Positions 55,866 to 64,000 of a stretch of DNA of 64,000 bases are shown here, in pieces. Each line of letters starts with the position of its first letter. Position 1 is the stretch's first letter. The DNA is taken from assembly GCF_001883705.2 (NCBI RefSeq), contig NZ_MDEQ02000013.1, positions 1-64,000 on the forward strand, in the 5' to 3' direction. The stretch is from Burkholderia catarinensis. Its GTDB lineage: Bacteria; Pseudomonadota; Gammaproteobacteria; Burkholderiales; Burkholderiaceae. Below the pieces are notes generated by a model. The model did not search any database and was not told the DNA's origin. It was given only the letters and a program-made list of their open reading frames with translations. Position numbers and translations under genes: made by a program.

Positions 55866-57008
55866 TTACATCTTCACTTCGTCGAGCAGCGACTTCTTGC
55901 CGCCCTTGTAGTTGTACAGCGAGATCACGCCGTGCTGCAGGTCGCCCTTCGAATCGAAGGTCGTCTTGCCGATCACGCCCGTGTAGTTCGTCGCCGGCAT
56001 CGCAGCGAGGATCTTCGCCGGGTCCGTCGAGTTCGCGCGCTTCATCGCGTCGGCGACGATGTACACGGCGTCATACGTGAACGGTGCGTAGATCTGGATC
56101 GGCTGGCCGAAACGCTTCTCGTACTTCGCCTTGAACGCGCCGCCGCCCGGCATCTTCTCGAGCGAAGCACCGGCTTCCGAGCACACGATATTGTCGGTCG
56201 CGTCGCCGGCCAGGTCGGCCAGCTTTTCCGTGCACACGCCGTCGCCCGCGAAGATCTTCGCGCGCAGGCCGAGCTGTTTCGCCTGTTTCGCGAACGGGCC
56301 GCCGGTGGCGTCCATGCCGCCGTACATGATCGCGTCCGGATTCTCACCCTTGATCTTGGTCAGAATCGCGCGGAAGTCGACCGCCTTGTCGTTCGTCGCG
56401 TCGTGCGACATCACGTTCAGGCCGAGCGCCTTCGCCTTCTTCTCGAACTCGTTCGCGAGACCCTGGCCGTATGCGGTCGAATCGTCGACCACCGCCACGC
56501 TCTTGATGCCCTTCGAGTGCGCGTAGTTCGCGAGTGCCGGACCCTGCTGCGCATCGGTCGCCACCACGCGGTAGGTGGTCTTGAAGCCCTGCTGCGTGTA
56601 GGCCGGGTTCGTGGCCGACGGCGAGATCTGCACGATGCCCGCATCGCTGTAGATCTTCGACGCCGGGATCGACGTGCCCGAGTTCAGGTGGCCGATAACG
56701 GCGACGACCTTGTCGTCGACGAGCTTCTGCGCAACCTGCGTGGCCTGGCGCGGGTCGGCCGCGTCATCCTGCGCATCGAGTTGCAGCGTGATCTTCTGGC
56801 CGCCGATCGTGAGACCCTTGGCATTGATCTCCTCGACTGCGAGACGCGCACCGTTTTCGTTGTCCTTGCCCAGGTGTGCAATGCCGCCCGTCAAGGGCGC
56901 GACGTGGCCGATCTTGATGACTTGATCGGCGGCCGCGTTGCTTGCAGCTGCAACGCACAGCATCGCCGCGGCGGTGATCGGCAACAGCTTTTGCATCTTG
57001 ATATTCAT
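55866..57008 (-). CDS. Branched-chain amino acid ABC substrate-binding protein (LivK-like)
   Basis: A 380-residue periplasmic binding protein. Signal peptide of about 27 residues (LLPITAAAMLCVAAASNAAA), then the type-1 binding fold: IKIGHVAPLTGGIAHLGKD near residue 31, VVAVIGHLNSGTSIPASKIY near 102, SPSATNP near 130 and ATDAQQGPALANYA near 150. Likely ligands are Leu/Ile/Val or related amino acids. No livHMGF genes are adjacent, so it must work with permeases encoded elsewhere. GGAGACTCAC precedes the ATG at 57008. Its upstream region has paired palindromes. Confidence 0.92.
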   Translation of the reverse strand: MNIKMQKLLPITAAAMLCVAAASNAAADQVIKIGHVAPLTGGIAHLGKDNENGARLAVEEINAKGLTIGGQKITLQLDAQDDAADPRQATQVAQKLVDDKVVAVIGHLNSGTSIPASKIYSDAGIVQISPSATNPAYTQQGFKTTYRVVATDAQQGPALANYAHSKGIKSVAVVDDSTAYGQGLANEFEKKAKALGLNVMSHDATNDKAVDFRAILTKIKGENPDAIMYGGMDATGGPFAKQAKQLGLRAKIFAGDGVCTEKLADLAGDATDNIVCSEAGASLEKMPGGGAFKAKYEKRFGQPIQIYAPFTYDAVYIVADAMKRANSTDPAKILAAMPATNYTGVIGKTTFDSKGDLQHGVISLYNYKGGKKSLLDEVKM

Positions 57009-57111
57009 GTGAGTCTCCAGTTTCGGTCCCAATAAACGCCATCGCCCGGTGCCCCGCTGCCATCCCTGTGTTTGCAATCACTGGACGATTCGCCGGTTGC
57101 ATCGTTCATGC

Positions 57112-57179
57112 ACTTGGCCTCAAGTACGTTAAAACCGCCGCTTTTAGCAGCCGCCCGTCCGTACTTGCGCGCAAGTGTA
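57112..57179 (-). promoter_or_regulatory. Two ACTTG-N4-CAAGT palindromes in the livK-like promoter
   Basis: ACTTG-N4-CAAGT occurs at 57112-57125 and 57163-57176, with start points 51 bp apart (near five DNA turns). The second overlaps TACACT on the minus strand (57179-57174), a possible -10. The layout suggests cooperative binding of a dimeric regulator with looping. A further 7-bp hairpin GGTAGTG/CACTACC lies at 57212-57229. The rest of 57009-57380 holds no gene. Confidence 0.5.
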
Positions 57180-57380
57180 GGTGATCAAATTAATTTGTGG
57201 GACTTTTTTGGGGTAGTGGTAACACTACCGATATGCATACATTGGAAAGACTACTCGAATATCGCTACGAGCCCCGCCGGATAGGGGTTTCCGCTAATTT
57301 TCAGCGGCTTCTCGTAAGGTCGTTTTAAAACATTCCCGTGACATTTCGATTCGGTATTTTGTGCCCGGGATCATTGAATG

Positions 57381-57406
57381 AAACGCGCGTGACAACACGC
57401 GCGTTT
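57381..57406 (-). terminator. Terminator of the nitronate monooxygenase gene
   Basis: Stem AAACGCGCGTG/CACGCGCGTTT (57381-57391/57396-57406) with an ACAA loop, ending in TTTCATT on the minus strand. Confidence 0.7.
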
Positions 57407-57426
57407 CGTCGTTCGATACGAACTGT

Positions 57427-58503
57427 TCAGGCGGTCGCGCGCCATTCGGCGTCGAGCGCGGCGACGAGCTGCGAGGTCGTCAGCGCATCGCCGCGCCGCC
57501 GCGCGAGCGGTGCGCCCTGCCCGGCCCACAGCGACAGGTAGTCGCCGTCGTTCGCACGCGCGGCGGCCTGGCGCAGCGGCTGCGTCAGCGCGTTCTGCAC
57601 CGGGTACGGCGCGGCGTCGGCCACGCGTTCGCCGAGCCGCGCCATCAGCGTATTGCGCAGCCCGCGCGCGTGGCGACCGGTGATCGCGCGCGTGACCTGC
57701 GTCGACGTATCGGCGCTCGCGAGGAGGCGCGCCTTCCAGTCCGCCGCGATCGCGCTTTCCGTGCAGGCGAGGAACGCGGTGCCGAGCTGCGCGCCCTGTG
57801 CGCCGAGCGCGAGCGCGGCCGCGATCCCGCGGCCGTCCATGATGCCGCCCGCGGCAAGCACGGGCAGGCCCGTCGCGTCGACGAGCTGCGGCACGAGCGC
57901 GAGCGTGCCGATCAGGGCGTCGTCGGCGGAACCGATGAACGTGCCGCGATGGCCGCCCGCCTCGGCGCCCTGCGCGGACAGCGCGTCGGCGCCGGCCGCC
58001 TGCCACGCGAGCCCTTCGGCTACGTGCGTCGCGGTGCCGATCACGTAGGTGCCGGCGGCCTGCAGGCGCGCGACGTCAGCCGCGTCGAGCACGCCGAACG
58101 TGAAGCTCGCGACCGGCACGCGCAGCGCCACGAGCGCATCGAGCTGGGCGCGGAAGTCGGGCGCGTAGCGCGCGGGCGCCGTGCCCGGCGGCAAGCCGAG
58201 CGTCGCGTTCAGCGGGTCGATCGCCGCCAGTGCGCGCGCGACGGTCGCCGCGTCGGGCGCGGCGTCCGGCAGCACGAACAGGTTGACCGCGAACGGGCGA
58301 TCGGTCGCCGCGCGGATGGCGGCGACTTCGGTCGCGAGGCGCTCGGGCGCGAACGCGCCGGCGCCGAGGCTGCCGAGCGCGCCGGCATTCGATGCGGCGG
58401 CGACCATCGCGGTCGTGGTCGCACCGACCATCGGCGCCTGCACGAGCGGCAAGCGCAGGCCGAAGCGTTCGGAAAAAGGCGTGGAAAACAGACGGGCAGA
58501 CAT
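57427..58503 (-). CDS. Nitronate monooxygenase family protein
   Basis: A 358-residue FMN-dependent TIM-barrel enzyme that oxidises alkyl nitronates, clearing compounds such as propionate-3-nitronate. Signatures: PLVQAPMVGATTTAMVAAAS near residue 19, GADALSAQGAEAGGHRGTF near 172 with the conserved His, and PVLAAGGIMDGRGIAAALAL near 214. Some relatives are enoyl reductases instead, so the exact reaction is not settled. ATG at 58503. Stands alone, divergent from the dienelactone hydrolase gene. Confidence 0.9.
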   Translation of the reverse strand: MSARLFSTPFSERFGLRLPLVQAPMVGATTTAMVAAASNAGALGSLGAGAFAPERLATEVAAIRAATDRPFAVNLFVLPDAAPDAATVARALAAIDPLNATLGLPPGTAPARYAPDFRAQLDALVALRVPVASFTFGVLDAADVARLQAAGTYVIGTATHVAEGLAWQAAGADALSAQGAEAGGHRGTFIGSADDALIGTLALVPQLVDATGLPVLAAGGIMDGRGIAAALALGAQGAQLGTAFLACTESAIAADWKARLLASADTSTQVTRAITGRHARGLRNTLMARLGERVADAAPYPVQNALTQPLRQAAARANDGDYLSLWAGQGAPLARRRGDALTTSQLVAALDAEWRATA

Positions 58504-58726
58504 GGCGAATCCTTCGATGACGATGCGCGAAAGCGCTTTGTAACGGCCGGCACATCGACTCTATCGAAGCGGCGCACCGCCGAAAAATGAATAATCGAGA
58601 TCGAAACGATCGCTGCGCGAGAAGCGCGCGCGTGCCCTGCACCGTCATACGATTGGTGGCACACTAGGCCGCCCTCTTCCACCCCGGGGCGCGCATCGCG
58701 CACCCCGTTCGCCAGGAGTTCAGAAC

Positions 58727-59419
58727 GTGACTGCCCAATGGATCGACATCCCGACCGGTAACGACAGCTTCGGCGGCTATCTCGCGCTGCCCAAGCGCGG
58801 CAAGGGCCCTGCCGTCATCATCATCCAGGAGATCTTCGGCGTGAACTCGCACATCCGCGCGGTCGCCGACCAGTACGCGTCCGACGGCTTCGTCGCGCTC
58901 GCGCCGGACGTGTTCTGGCGCACGCAGCCGCGCGTCGAGCTGACCTACGAAGGCGCGGATCGCGACAAGGGCATCGAGCTGATGAAGAAGACCGACGTGG
59001 GTCTCGCGGTCGCGGACATCGGCGCGGCGGCCGACGCGTTGCGCGCGCGCCCCGAAGTGGCCGGCAAGATCGCCGCGATCGGCTACTGCTTCGGCGGCCA
59101 GCTCGCGTACCGCGCGGCCGCGACCGGCAAGCTCGACGCGGCGGTCGCCTATTACGGCGGCGGCATCCAGAACGCACTCGACCTCGCCGGCAAGGTCACG
59201 CAGCCGATCCTGTTCCACTACGCGGAAAACGATCACGGGATCCCGCTCACGGCCGTCGACGAGGTGAAGGCCGCGTTCGCCGGCCACGGCCACGCTGCCT
59301 TCCACGTGTATCCGGGCGCCGAGCACGGCTTCAACTGCACCGACCGCGCGTCGTACAACCAGCGCGCGTCGGCGCTCGCGCACGGCCGCACGCTGACGTT
59401 CCTCGCCGAGCACCTGTAA
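58727..59419 (+). CDS. Dienelactone hydrolase family protein
   Basis: A 230-residue alpha/beta hydrolase. The catalytic triad is visible as C121 in GYCFGG, D169 in AENDHG and H200 in GAEHGFN, with E36 in IIIQEIFG as the residue that activates the cysteine. Dienelactone hydrolases act in chlorocatechol breakdown, but many family members have other substrates, and no chlorocatechol genes are nearby. The start is a GTG at 58727 behind AGGAG. Confidence 0.93.
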   Translation: MTAQWIDIPTGNDSFGGYLALPKRGKGPAVIIIQEIFGVNSHIRAVADQYASDGFVALAPDVFWRTQPRVELTYEGADRDKGIELMKKTDVGLAVADIGAAADALRARPEVAGKIAAIGYCFGGQLAYRAAATGKLDAAVAYYGGGIQNALDLAGKVTQPILFHYAENDHGIPLTAVDEVKAAFAGHGHAAFHVYPGAEHGFNCTDRASYNQRASALAHGRTLTFLAEHL

Positions 59420-59499
59420 CGACGCCCGGCCGCGGGCCCGTCGCGCCGGGCCCGCGTTATGCTCCCACCATCGCCACGCGTCACCACGGGGGGACTGCG

Positions 59500-60978
59500 A
59501 TGCACTCGGACTATCTCGCGCATGACGCGATCGGACTCGCCGCGCTCGTACGCGAACGCAAGGCGAGCCCGCGCGAACTGCTCGACGCCGCGATCGGCCA
59601 GGCCGAAGCGGTCGACGGCGCGATCAACGCGATCGTGCTGCAGGACTACGAAGCCGCGCGCCAGCGTGCGGCCGCCGCAACCGATGGCGGCGCCGACGCG
59701 CCGTTCGCCGGCGTGCCTTATCTCGTCAAGGATCTCGGCGCGGCGGTCGCCGGGCTGCCGCTGTCGATGGGCAGCCGGCACTACCGGTATTTCGTGCCCG
59801 CCGACGATTCGCCGCTGATCGCGCGAAGCCGCGCGGCGGGTCTCAACGTGTTCGGCAAGACCAACACGTCGGAGATCGGCCAGATGCCGTACACCGAACC
59901 CGAACTGTTCGGCGCGTGCCGCAACCCGTGGAATCTCGACCACACGCCCGGCGGCTCGAGCGGCGGCGCGGCGGCGGCCGTCGCGGCCGGGATCGTGCCG
60001 CTCGCGCATGCGTCCGACGGCGGCGGCTCGATCCGCATTCCGGCGTCGTGCTGCGGGCTGTTCGGCCTGAAGCCGAGCCGCAACCCGGTGCTCGTCGACC
60101 TGCCGTCGAACGGCGAGCTCGTCGTCCAGCATGCGATCTCGCGCAGCGTGCGCGACAGTGCGCTGCTGCTCGACGTGACGACCGGCCAGACGCTGCCGCC
60201 CGGCGCGCCCGGCACGTTCCTCGGCGCGCTCGACACGCCGCCCGGCCCGCTGCGGATCGGTTTCGTCGTCGATCCGATGCTCGCGCCGGCACTGGCGGAA
60301 GACACGCGCGCGGCGCTCGACGACGCGGCCGCGCTGCTCGAATCGCTCGGCCACCATGTCGAGCCGGCGACGCTGCGCATCGACTACCCGCGCGCGGCCG
60401 AAACCTTCCTCACGCTGTGGGCGACGATCGCCGAGGAGATGGTGCTCGGCGCGCGCGAACTGACCGGCCGCACGCCGCGGCGCGGCGAATTCGAGGCCGC
60501 GACGTGGGCGATGGCCGTGGTCGGCCGGCGCCTCGCGCGCACGCGCCTGCCGGATGTCCTCGAATGGCAGCGCCAGCTCACCGTGCAAGTCGCCGGCCTC
60601 GTGTCGCGCTACGACGCGATCCTGTGCGCGTCGCTCGCGGGGCCGCCGGTGAAGATCGGCGAATTGCAGCCGACGCCGTTCGAATCGGCGCAGATGAAAC
60701 TGCTCGCCGCGCTGCCGGTGAAGCCGCTGCTGAAGGAAATGCTCGCGAAGTCGTCGGAAAAGGCGTTCGCGTGGGCCGGCTGCACCGAGCTGTTCAACCT
60801 GACCGGCCAGCCGGCGATGTCGGTGCCGCTCTACTGGAATGCGCGCGGGCTGCCGATCGGCGTGCAGTTCGTCGCGCGCCACGCCGACGACGCGCTGCTG
60901 CTCAGGCTCGCGCGCCAGCTCGAGGAGGCGCGGCCGTGGTTCGACCGCCGCCCGCCGCTGATGCAGGCGCAGCGCTGA
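59500..60978 (+). CDS. Amidase signature family enzyme
   Basis: A 492-residue amidase. The Ser-cisSer-Lys triad sits in VPYLVKDLG (lysine near residue 78), TPGGSSGGAAAAVAAG (near 150) and SDGGGSIRIPAS (near 175). Family members hydrolyse amide bonds in many small molecules; 6-aminohexanoate-cyclic-dimer hydrolase-like enzymes look closest in layout but this is uncertain. It is 80 bp after the dienelactone hydrolase gene in the same direction, possibly one unit. Followed by a terminator. Confidence 0.92.
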   Translation: MHSDYLAHDAIGLAALVRERKASPRELLDAAIGQAEAVDGAINAIVLQDYEAARQRAAAATDGGADAPFAGVPYLVKDLGAAVAGLPLSMGSRHYRYFVPADDSPLIARSRAAGLNVFGKTNTSEIGQMPYTEPELFGACRNPWNLDHTPGGSSGGAAAAVAAGIVPLAHASDGGGSIRIPASCCGLFGLKPSRNPVLVDLPSNGELVVQHAISRSVRDSALLLDVTTGQTLPPGAPGTFLGALDTPPGPLRIGFVVDPMLAPALAEDTRAALDDAAALLESLGHHVEPATLRIDYPRAAETFLTLWATIAEEMVLGARELTGRTPRRGEFEAATWAMAVVGRRLARTRLPDVLEWQRQLTVQVAGLVSRYDAILCASLAGPPVKIGELQPTPFESAQMKLLAALPVKPLLKEMLAKSSEKAFAWAGCTELFNLTGQPAMSVPLYWNARGLPIGVQFVARHADDALLLRLARQLEEARPWFDRRPPLMQAQR

Positions 60979-61004
60979 CGCGCACGGCATCGGCCGGCAC
61001 GAAA

Positions 61005-61037
61005 AAAAGCCCCGCCGGTTTTGCCGGCGGGGCTTTT
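61005..61037. terminator. Bidirectional terminator between amidase and metF genes
   Basis: Stem AAAAGCCCCGCCGG/CCGGCGGGGCTTTT (61005-61018/61024-61037), with A-run and T-run on either side. Confidence 0.85.
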
Positions 61038-61061
61038 GCGCATGCAGCCGCGTGACGGCGC

Positions 61062-61892
61062 TTACATGACGAGCCGTTCGCAGATCGTGCGCGTCGCGAC
61101 GGCTGCGTTCAGCGTATAGAAGTGCAGCCCCGGCACGCCCGCATCGATCAGGCGCTGGCACAGGCTCGTGACGACGTCCGCGCCGAACGCGCGGATCGAC
61201 TCGCGATCGTCGCCGAAGCTCTCGAGCCGGCGCGCGACCCAGCGCGGCACTTCGGCGCCGCACATCTCGGAGAAGCGCATCAGCTGCGAGAAGTTCGTGA
61301 TCGGCATGATGCCCGGCACGATCGGCACGTCCACGCCCAGCTTGCGCGCATCGTCGACGAAGCGGAAATACGCGTCGGCGTTGAAGAAATACTGCGTGAT
61401 CGCGGAATTCGCGCCGGCTTTCACCTTGCGCGCGAAATTCTCGAGATCGGCCTTCGGCGAGCGCGATTGCGGGTGGTACTCCGGGTAGCCTGCGACCTCG
61501 ATGTGGAACCAGTCGCCATGCTCGGCGCGGATGAAGCTGACGAGCTCGGACGCATAGCGCAGCTCGCCGACCTCGCCCATCCCCGACGGCAGGTCGCCGC
61601 GCAGCGCGACGATGTGCCGGATACCGTGCGAGCGGTACTGGTCGAGGATCGCGCGCAGGCTGTCGCGCGACGAGCCGATGCACGACAGGTGCGGCGCGGC
61701 CTCGAGGCCGTCCTTCTGCATGTCGAGCACGGTATCGAGCGTGCCCTGCTGCGTCGAGCCGCCGGCGCCGAACGTCACGGAGACGAATTTCGGCTTCAGC
61801 GGCAGCAGTTGCGCACGGGTCGCGCGCAGCTTTTCGACGCCGTCCGCCGTCTTCGGCGGGAAGAATTCAAACGAGAGTTCGATCGGTTTCAT
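61062..61892 (-). CDS. metF: 5,10-methylenetetrahydrofolate reductase
   Basis: Makes 5-methyltetrahydrofolate, the methyl donor for methionine synthesis. The 276-residue FAD enzyme has SFEFFPPKT near residue 8 (with the catalytic Glu in FEFFP), VSVTFGAGGSTQ near 37, HLSCIGSSRD near 73 and HIVALRGDLPSG near 92. It is last in ahcY - holin-like - metF, so its expression is tied to the SAH riboswitch if the operon is read through; a 34-bp gap separates it from the preceding gene. Confidence 0.96.
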   Translation of the reverse strand: MKPIELSFEFFPPKTADGVEKLRATRAQLLPLKPKFVSVTFGAGGSTQQGTLDTVLDMQKDGLEAAPHLSCIGSSRDSLRAILDQYRSHGIRHIVALRGDLPSGMGEVGELRYASELVSFIRAEHGDWFHIEVAGYPEYHPQSRSPKADLENFARKVKAGANSAITQYFFNADAYFRFVDDARKLGVDVPIVPGIMPITNFSQLMRFSEMCGAEVPRWVARRLESFGDDRESIRAFGADVVTSLCQRLIDAGVPGLHFYTLNAAVATRTICERLVM

Positions 61893-61926
61893 GATTCGGT
61901 GGGTTTGGGCTTGCGCCCGCCAGCCC

Positions 61927-62280
61927 TCAGCCGATGTCGCGCTGACCGAAGATCAGGGCGGACAGCAGCCACGACACGATGCTGTACAGGATCGAACCGA
62001 AGAACGCGGACCAGAATCCCGACACCTCGAAGCCCTTCAGCAGCGACGACGCGAACCAGAAGCACAGCGCGTTCACGACGAGGATGAACACCCCGAGCGT
62101 GACGATCGTGACGGGCAGCGTCAGCAGGATCAGCACCGGGCGGATCACCGTGTTGATCAGGCCGAGCACGACCGCGATGATCAGCGCGGTGCCGAAGCTC
62201 TTGATGTGGATCGACGGCACGAGGTACGTGATGATCAGCAGCGCGAGCGCATTGATGACCCAGGTGAGGATGACGCTCAT
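61927..62280 (-). CDS. Small four-span membrane protein (phage holin 4_2 family)
   Basis: A 117-residue membrane protein with four hydrophobic segments (LTWVINALALLIITYLVP, GTALIIAVVLGLINTVIR, VTLGVFILVVNALCFWFASS, and FWSAFFGSILYSIVSWLLSA; each quoted at 20 residues or fewer). The match is to the family named after phage holins but widespread in non-phage contexts; nothing here suggests a prophage. It lies between ahcY and metF. Function unknown. Confidence 0.88.
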   Translation of the reverse strand: MSVILTWVINALALLIITYLVPSIHIKSFGTALIIAVVLGLINTVIRPVLILLTLPVTIVTLGVFILVVNALCFWFASSLLKGFEVSGFWSAFFGSILYSIVSWLLSALIFGQRDIG

Positions 62281-62419
62281 GGAGTGCTCCGGTTCGGTGG
62301 TCGATCGGTATGATCAATGGCCGACGCCGGCCGCCGCGCGAGCCCGAAGGCGCGGCGCAGCGGGCCGGCGCCGCGCCGTGTGCCCCGCAGCGGGGCGCGC
62401 ACGGCGCGGCGGCGGCGCA

Positions 62420-63838
62420 TCAGTAGCGGTAGTGGTTCGGCTTGAACGGGCCGTCCTTCTGCACGCCGATGTACGAAGCCTGCTCGTCCGACAGCACGGA
62501 CAGGTTCGCGCCGATGCGGGCCAGATGCAGGCGCGCCACCTTTTCATCGAGATGCTTCGGCAGCACGTACACCTTGTTCTCGTACTCGCCGCCGCGCACG
62601 AACAGCTCGATCTGCGCGAGCGTCTGGTTCGCGAACGAGTTCGACATCACGAACGACGGGTGGCCGGTCGCGCAGCCGAGGTTCACGAGGCGGCCTTCCG
62701 CCAGCAGGATCACGCGCTTGCCGTCCGGGAAGACGATGTGGTCGACCTGCGGCTTGATGTTTTCCCACTCGTACTGGCGGGTCGACGCGACGTCGATTTC
62801 CGAGTCGAAGTGACCGATGTTGCAGACGATCGCGTTGTGGCGCATCGCCTTCATGTGGTCGTGGCCGATCACGTGGAAGTTGCCGGTGGCCGTCACGAAG
62901 ATGTCGGCCTTGTCGGCCGCGTATTCCATCGTCACGACGCGGTAGCCTTCCATCGCCGCCTGCAGCGCGCAGATCGGATCGATTTCGGTGACCCACACGG
63001 TCGCGCCGAGGCCGCGCAGCGACTGCGCGCAGCCCTTGCCCACATCGCCGTAGCCCGCGACGACCGCGACCTTGCCCGCGATCATCACGTCGGTCGCGCG
63101 CTTGATGCCGTCGACGAGCGACTCACGGCAGCCGTACAGGTTGTCGAACTTCGACTTCGTGACCGAATCGTTCACGTTGAACGCCGGGAACGGCAGGCGG
63201 CCGTCCTTTTCCATCTGGTACAGGCGGTGCACGCCGGTCGTGGTTTCCTCGGTCACGCCCTTGATGTGCGCGAGGCGCGTCGAGTACCAGGTCGCGTCGA
63301 TGTCGAGGTGCTTCGCGATCGACTTGTACAGCGCGACTTCTTCCTCGTTGGTCGGCTTCGCGATCACCGAACGGTCCTTCTCGGCCTTCGCGCCGAGGAT
63401 CAGCAGCAGCGTTGCATCGCCGCCGTCGTCCAGGATCATGTTCGCGAATTCGCCGTTCGGCCATTCGAAGATGCGGTGCGAGAACTCCCAGTATTCGTCG
63501 AGCGACTCGCCCTTGAACGCGAACACCGGCGTGCCGGCTTCGACGATCGCGGCAGCCGCGTGGTCCTGCGTCGAGAAGATGTTGCACGAGGCCCAGCGGA
63601 CGTCCGCGCCGAGCGCCTTCAGCGTCTCGATCAGCACGCCCGTCTGGATCGTCATGTGCAGCGAACCGGCAATGCGCGCACCCTTCAGCGGCTGCTGCGC
63701 CTTGTATTCGTCGCGGATCTGCACGAGGCCCGGCATTTCGGTCTCGGCGATGTTCAGTTCCTTGCGGCCCCAGCCGGCCAGCGCCATGTCGGCGACGACG
63801 TAATCCTTGGAAGCCTGGGAATCGATAATGGCGTTCAT
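62420..63838 (-). CDS. ahcY: Adenosylhomocysteinase (SAH hydrolase)
   Basis: Splits S-adenosylhomocysteine to adenosine and homocysteine, relieving inhibition of methyltransferases. At 472 residues it is the long bacterial/plant-type form with an insert near residues 150-190. The NAD-binding signature [18 protein letters not shown] lies near 265, and the C-terminal [11 protein letters not shown] is intact. GGAGG lies five bases before the ATG at 63838. The SAH riboswitch at 63873-63986 controls it. A 42-bp GC hairpin at about 62370-62411 follows the gene. Confidence 0.97.
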   Translation of the reverse strand: MNAIIDSQASKDYVVADMALAGWGRKELNIAETEMPGLVQIRDEYKAQQPLKGARIAGSLHMTIQTGVLIETLKALGADVRWASCNIFSTQDHAAAAIVEAGTPVFAFKGESLDEYWEFSHRIFEWPNGEFANMILDDGGDATLLLILGAKAEKDRSVIAKPTNEEEVALYKSIAKHLDIDATWYSTRLAHIKGVTEETTTGVHRLYQMEKDGRLPFPAFNVNDSVTKSKFDNLYGCRESLVDGIKRATDVMIAGKVAVVAGYGDVGKGCAQSLRGLGATVWVTEIDPICALQAAMEGYRVVTMEYAADKADIFVTATGNFHVIGHDHMKAMRHNAIVCNIGHFDSEIDVASTRQYEWENIKPQVDHIVFPDGKRVILLAEGRLVNLGCATGHPSFVMSNSFANQTLAQIELFVRGGEYENKVYVLPKHLDEKVARLHLARIGANLSVLSDEQASYIGVQKDGPFKPNHYRY

Positions 63839-63872
63839 CACGCCCTCCTTTCTAAAAAGTTTCTAGATTGGT

Positions 63873-63986
63873 GACGTGAGCGCCGTTCAGGAAGCGGGGC
63901 CGGCGCGAATTCGCCGCACGGCTGCTTGGTGAAGCCTTCCGAGCCTGGCAGGCCCAGAATGGCCCGTCGCAACGCTCCTCGGAAAA
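63873..63986 (-). promoter_or_regulatory. SAH riboswitch upstream of ahcY
   Basis: On the minus strand the conserved blocks of the S-adenosylhomocysteine riboswitch occur in order: CCGAGGAGCGTTGCGAC, then CCAGGCTCGG, then AACGGCGCTCACGT, which form the P1/P2 stems and pseudoknot. It ends 35 bases before the ahcY start. SAH binding turns expression on. TACAAT at 64000-63995 is a likely -10 box at the window edge. Confidence 0.9.
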
Positions 63987-64000
63987 CGGAGGGGATTGTA

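Noticed and set aside
61927..62280. Holin-family name taken as evidence of a prophage
   Set aside because: No phage genes are nearby; the gene sits between ahcY and metF and the family is widespread in chromosomes.

Overview
This window looks like chromosome 1 of a Burkholderia cepacia complex bacterium, close to B. cenocepacia. The DNA is very GC-rich, and the gene order paaABCDE, DUF1835 gene, paaR, Lrp, hppD is one known from that group. Supporting markers are a type-2 argC, an H-NS protein with the Burkholderia-type C-terminus, DUF2957 lipoproteins and an S-adenosylhomocysteine (SAH) riboswitch in front of ahcY. Genes are tightly packed, and many pairs are separated by strong hairpin terminators.

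Layout. 1-310: tandem promoters of stable-RNA type firing leftward out of the window. 309-1574: a secreted SGNH hydrolase. 1716-7158: the phenylacetate catabolic cluster (paaABCDE, a DUF1835 gene and the TetR repressor gene paaR), with a palindromic operator in the paaA promoter. 7394-14180: a GNAT protein, then aromatic amino acid catabolism (Lrp regulator, hppD, fused indolepyruvate ferredoxin oxidoreductase). 14319-20469: central metabolism (maeB, pyrE, argC) plus a YbhB-like protein and a flavodoxin-fold oxidoreductase. 20902-24556: two paralogous DUF2957 lipoproteins and an OmpW-like porin. 24741-29875: regulator, transporters, a dehydrogenase, a Mut7-C protein and a small exported protein. 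30235-34778: a MacAB-like adaptor, ATPase and two FtsX permeases, with a 283-bp MITE-like element between the permease genes. 34792-39882: carotenoid oxygenase, DUF2239 protein, and D-glucarate uptake and dehydration (gudP, gudD).

40127-44634 is the most interesting block. It holds a bufferin operon (bufA peptide, bufB MNIO enzyme, bufC partner, DoxX protein, NrsF-like protein) facing a sigF-nrsF pair that encodes an ECF sigma factor and its membrane anti-sigma factor. The bufA promoter carries GTAACC-N16-CGAA, the motif I recall for Caulobacter SigF. This suggests one metal-responsive regulon encoded in one place: SigF released from NrsF would drive bufA, whose peptide is modified by BufB/BufC to bind copper in the periplasm. 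The NrsF copy inside the buf operon lacks one of the two conserved cysteines, and a pentanucleotide microsatellite lies just upstream of sigF.

45033-64000: a tRNA-Ala gene; an envelope cluster similar to enterobacterial rsmI-yraN-diaA-yraP plus a cytochrome c; RlpA; an MBL-fold hydrolase and an exonuclease; an Lrp regulator; a CDF metal transporter; H-NS; HugZ-like and MFS proteins; an orphan amino-acid-binding protein; nitronate monooxygenase; dienelactone hydrolase; amidase; and finally ahcY, a small membrane protein gene and metF, transcribed leftward behind the SAH riboswitch. No prophage, CRISPR array or complete insertion sequence was found.
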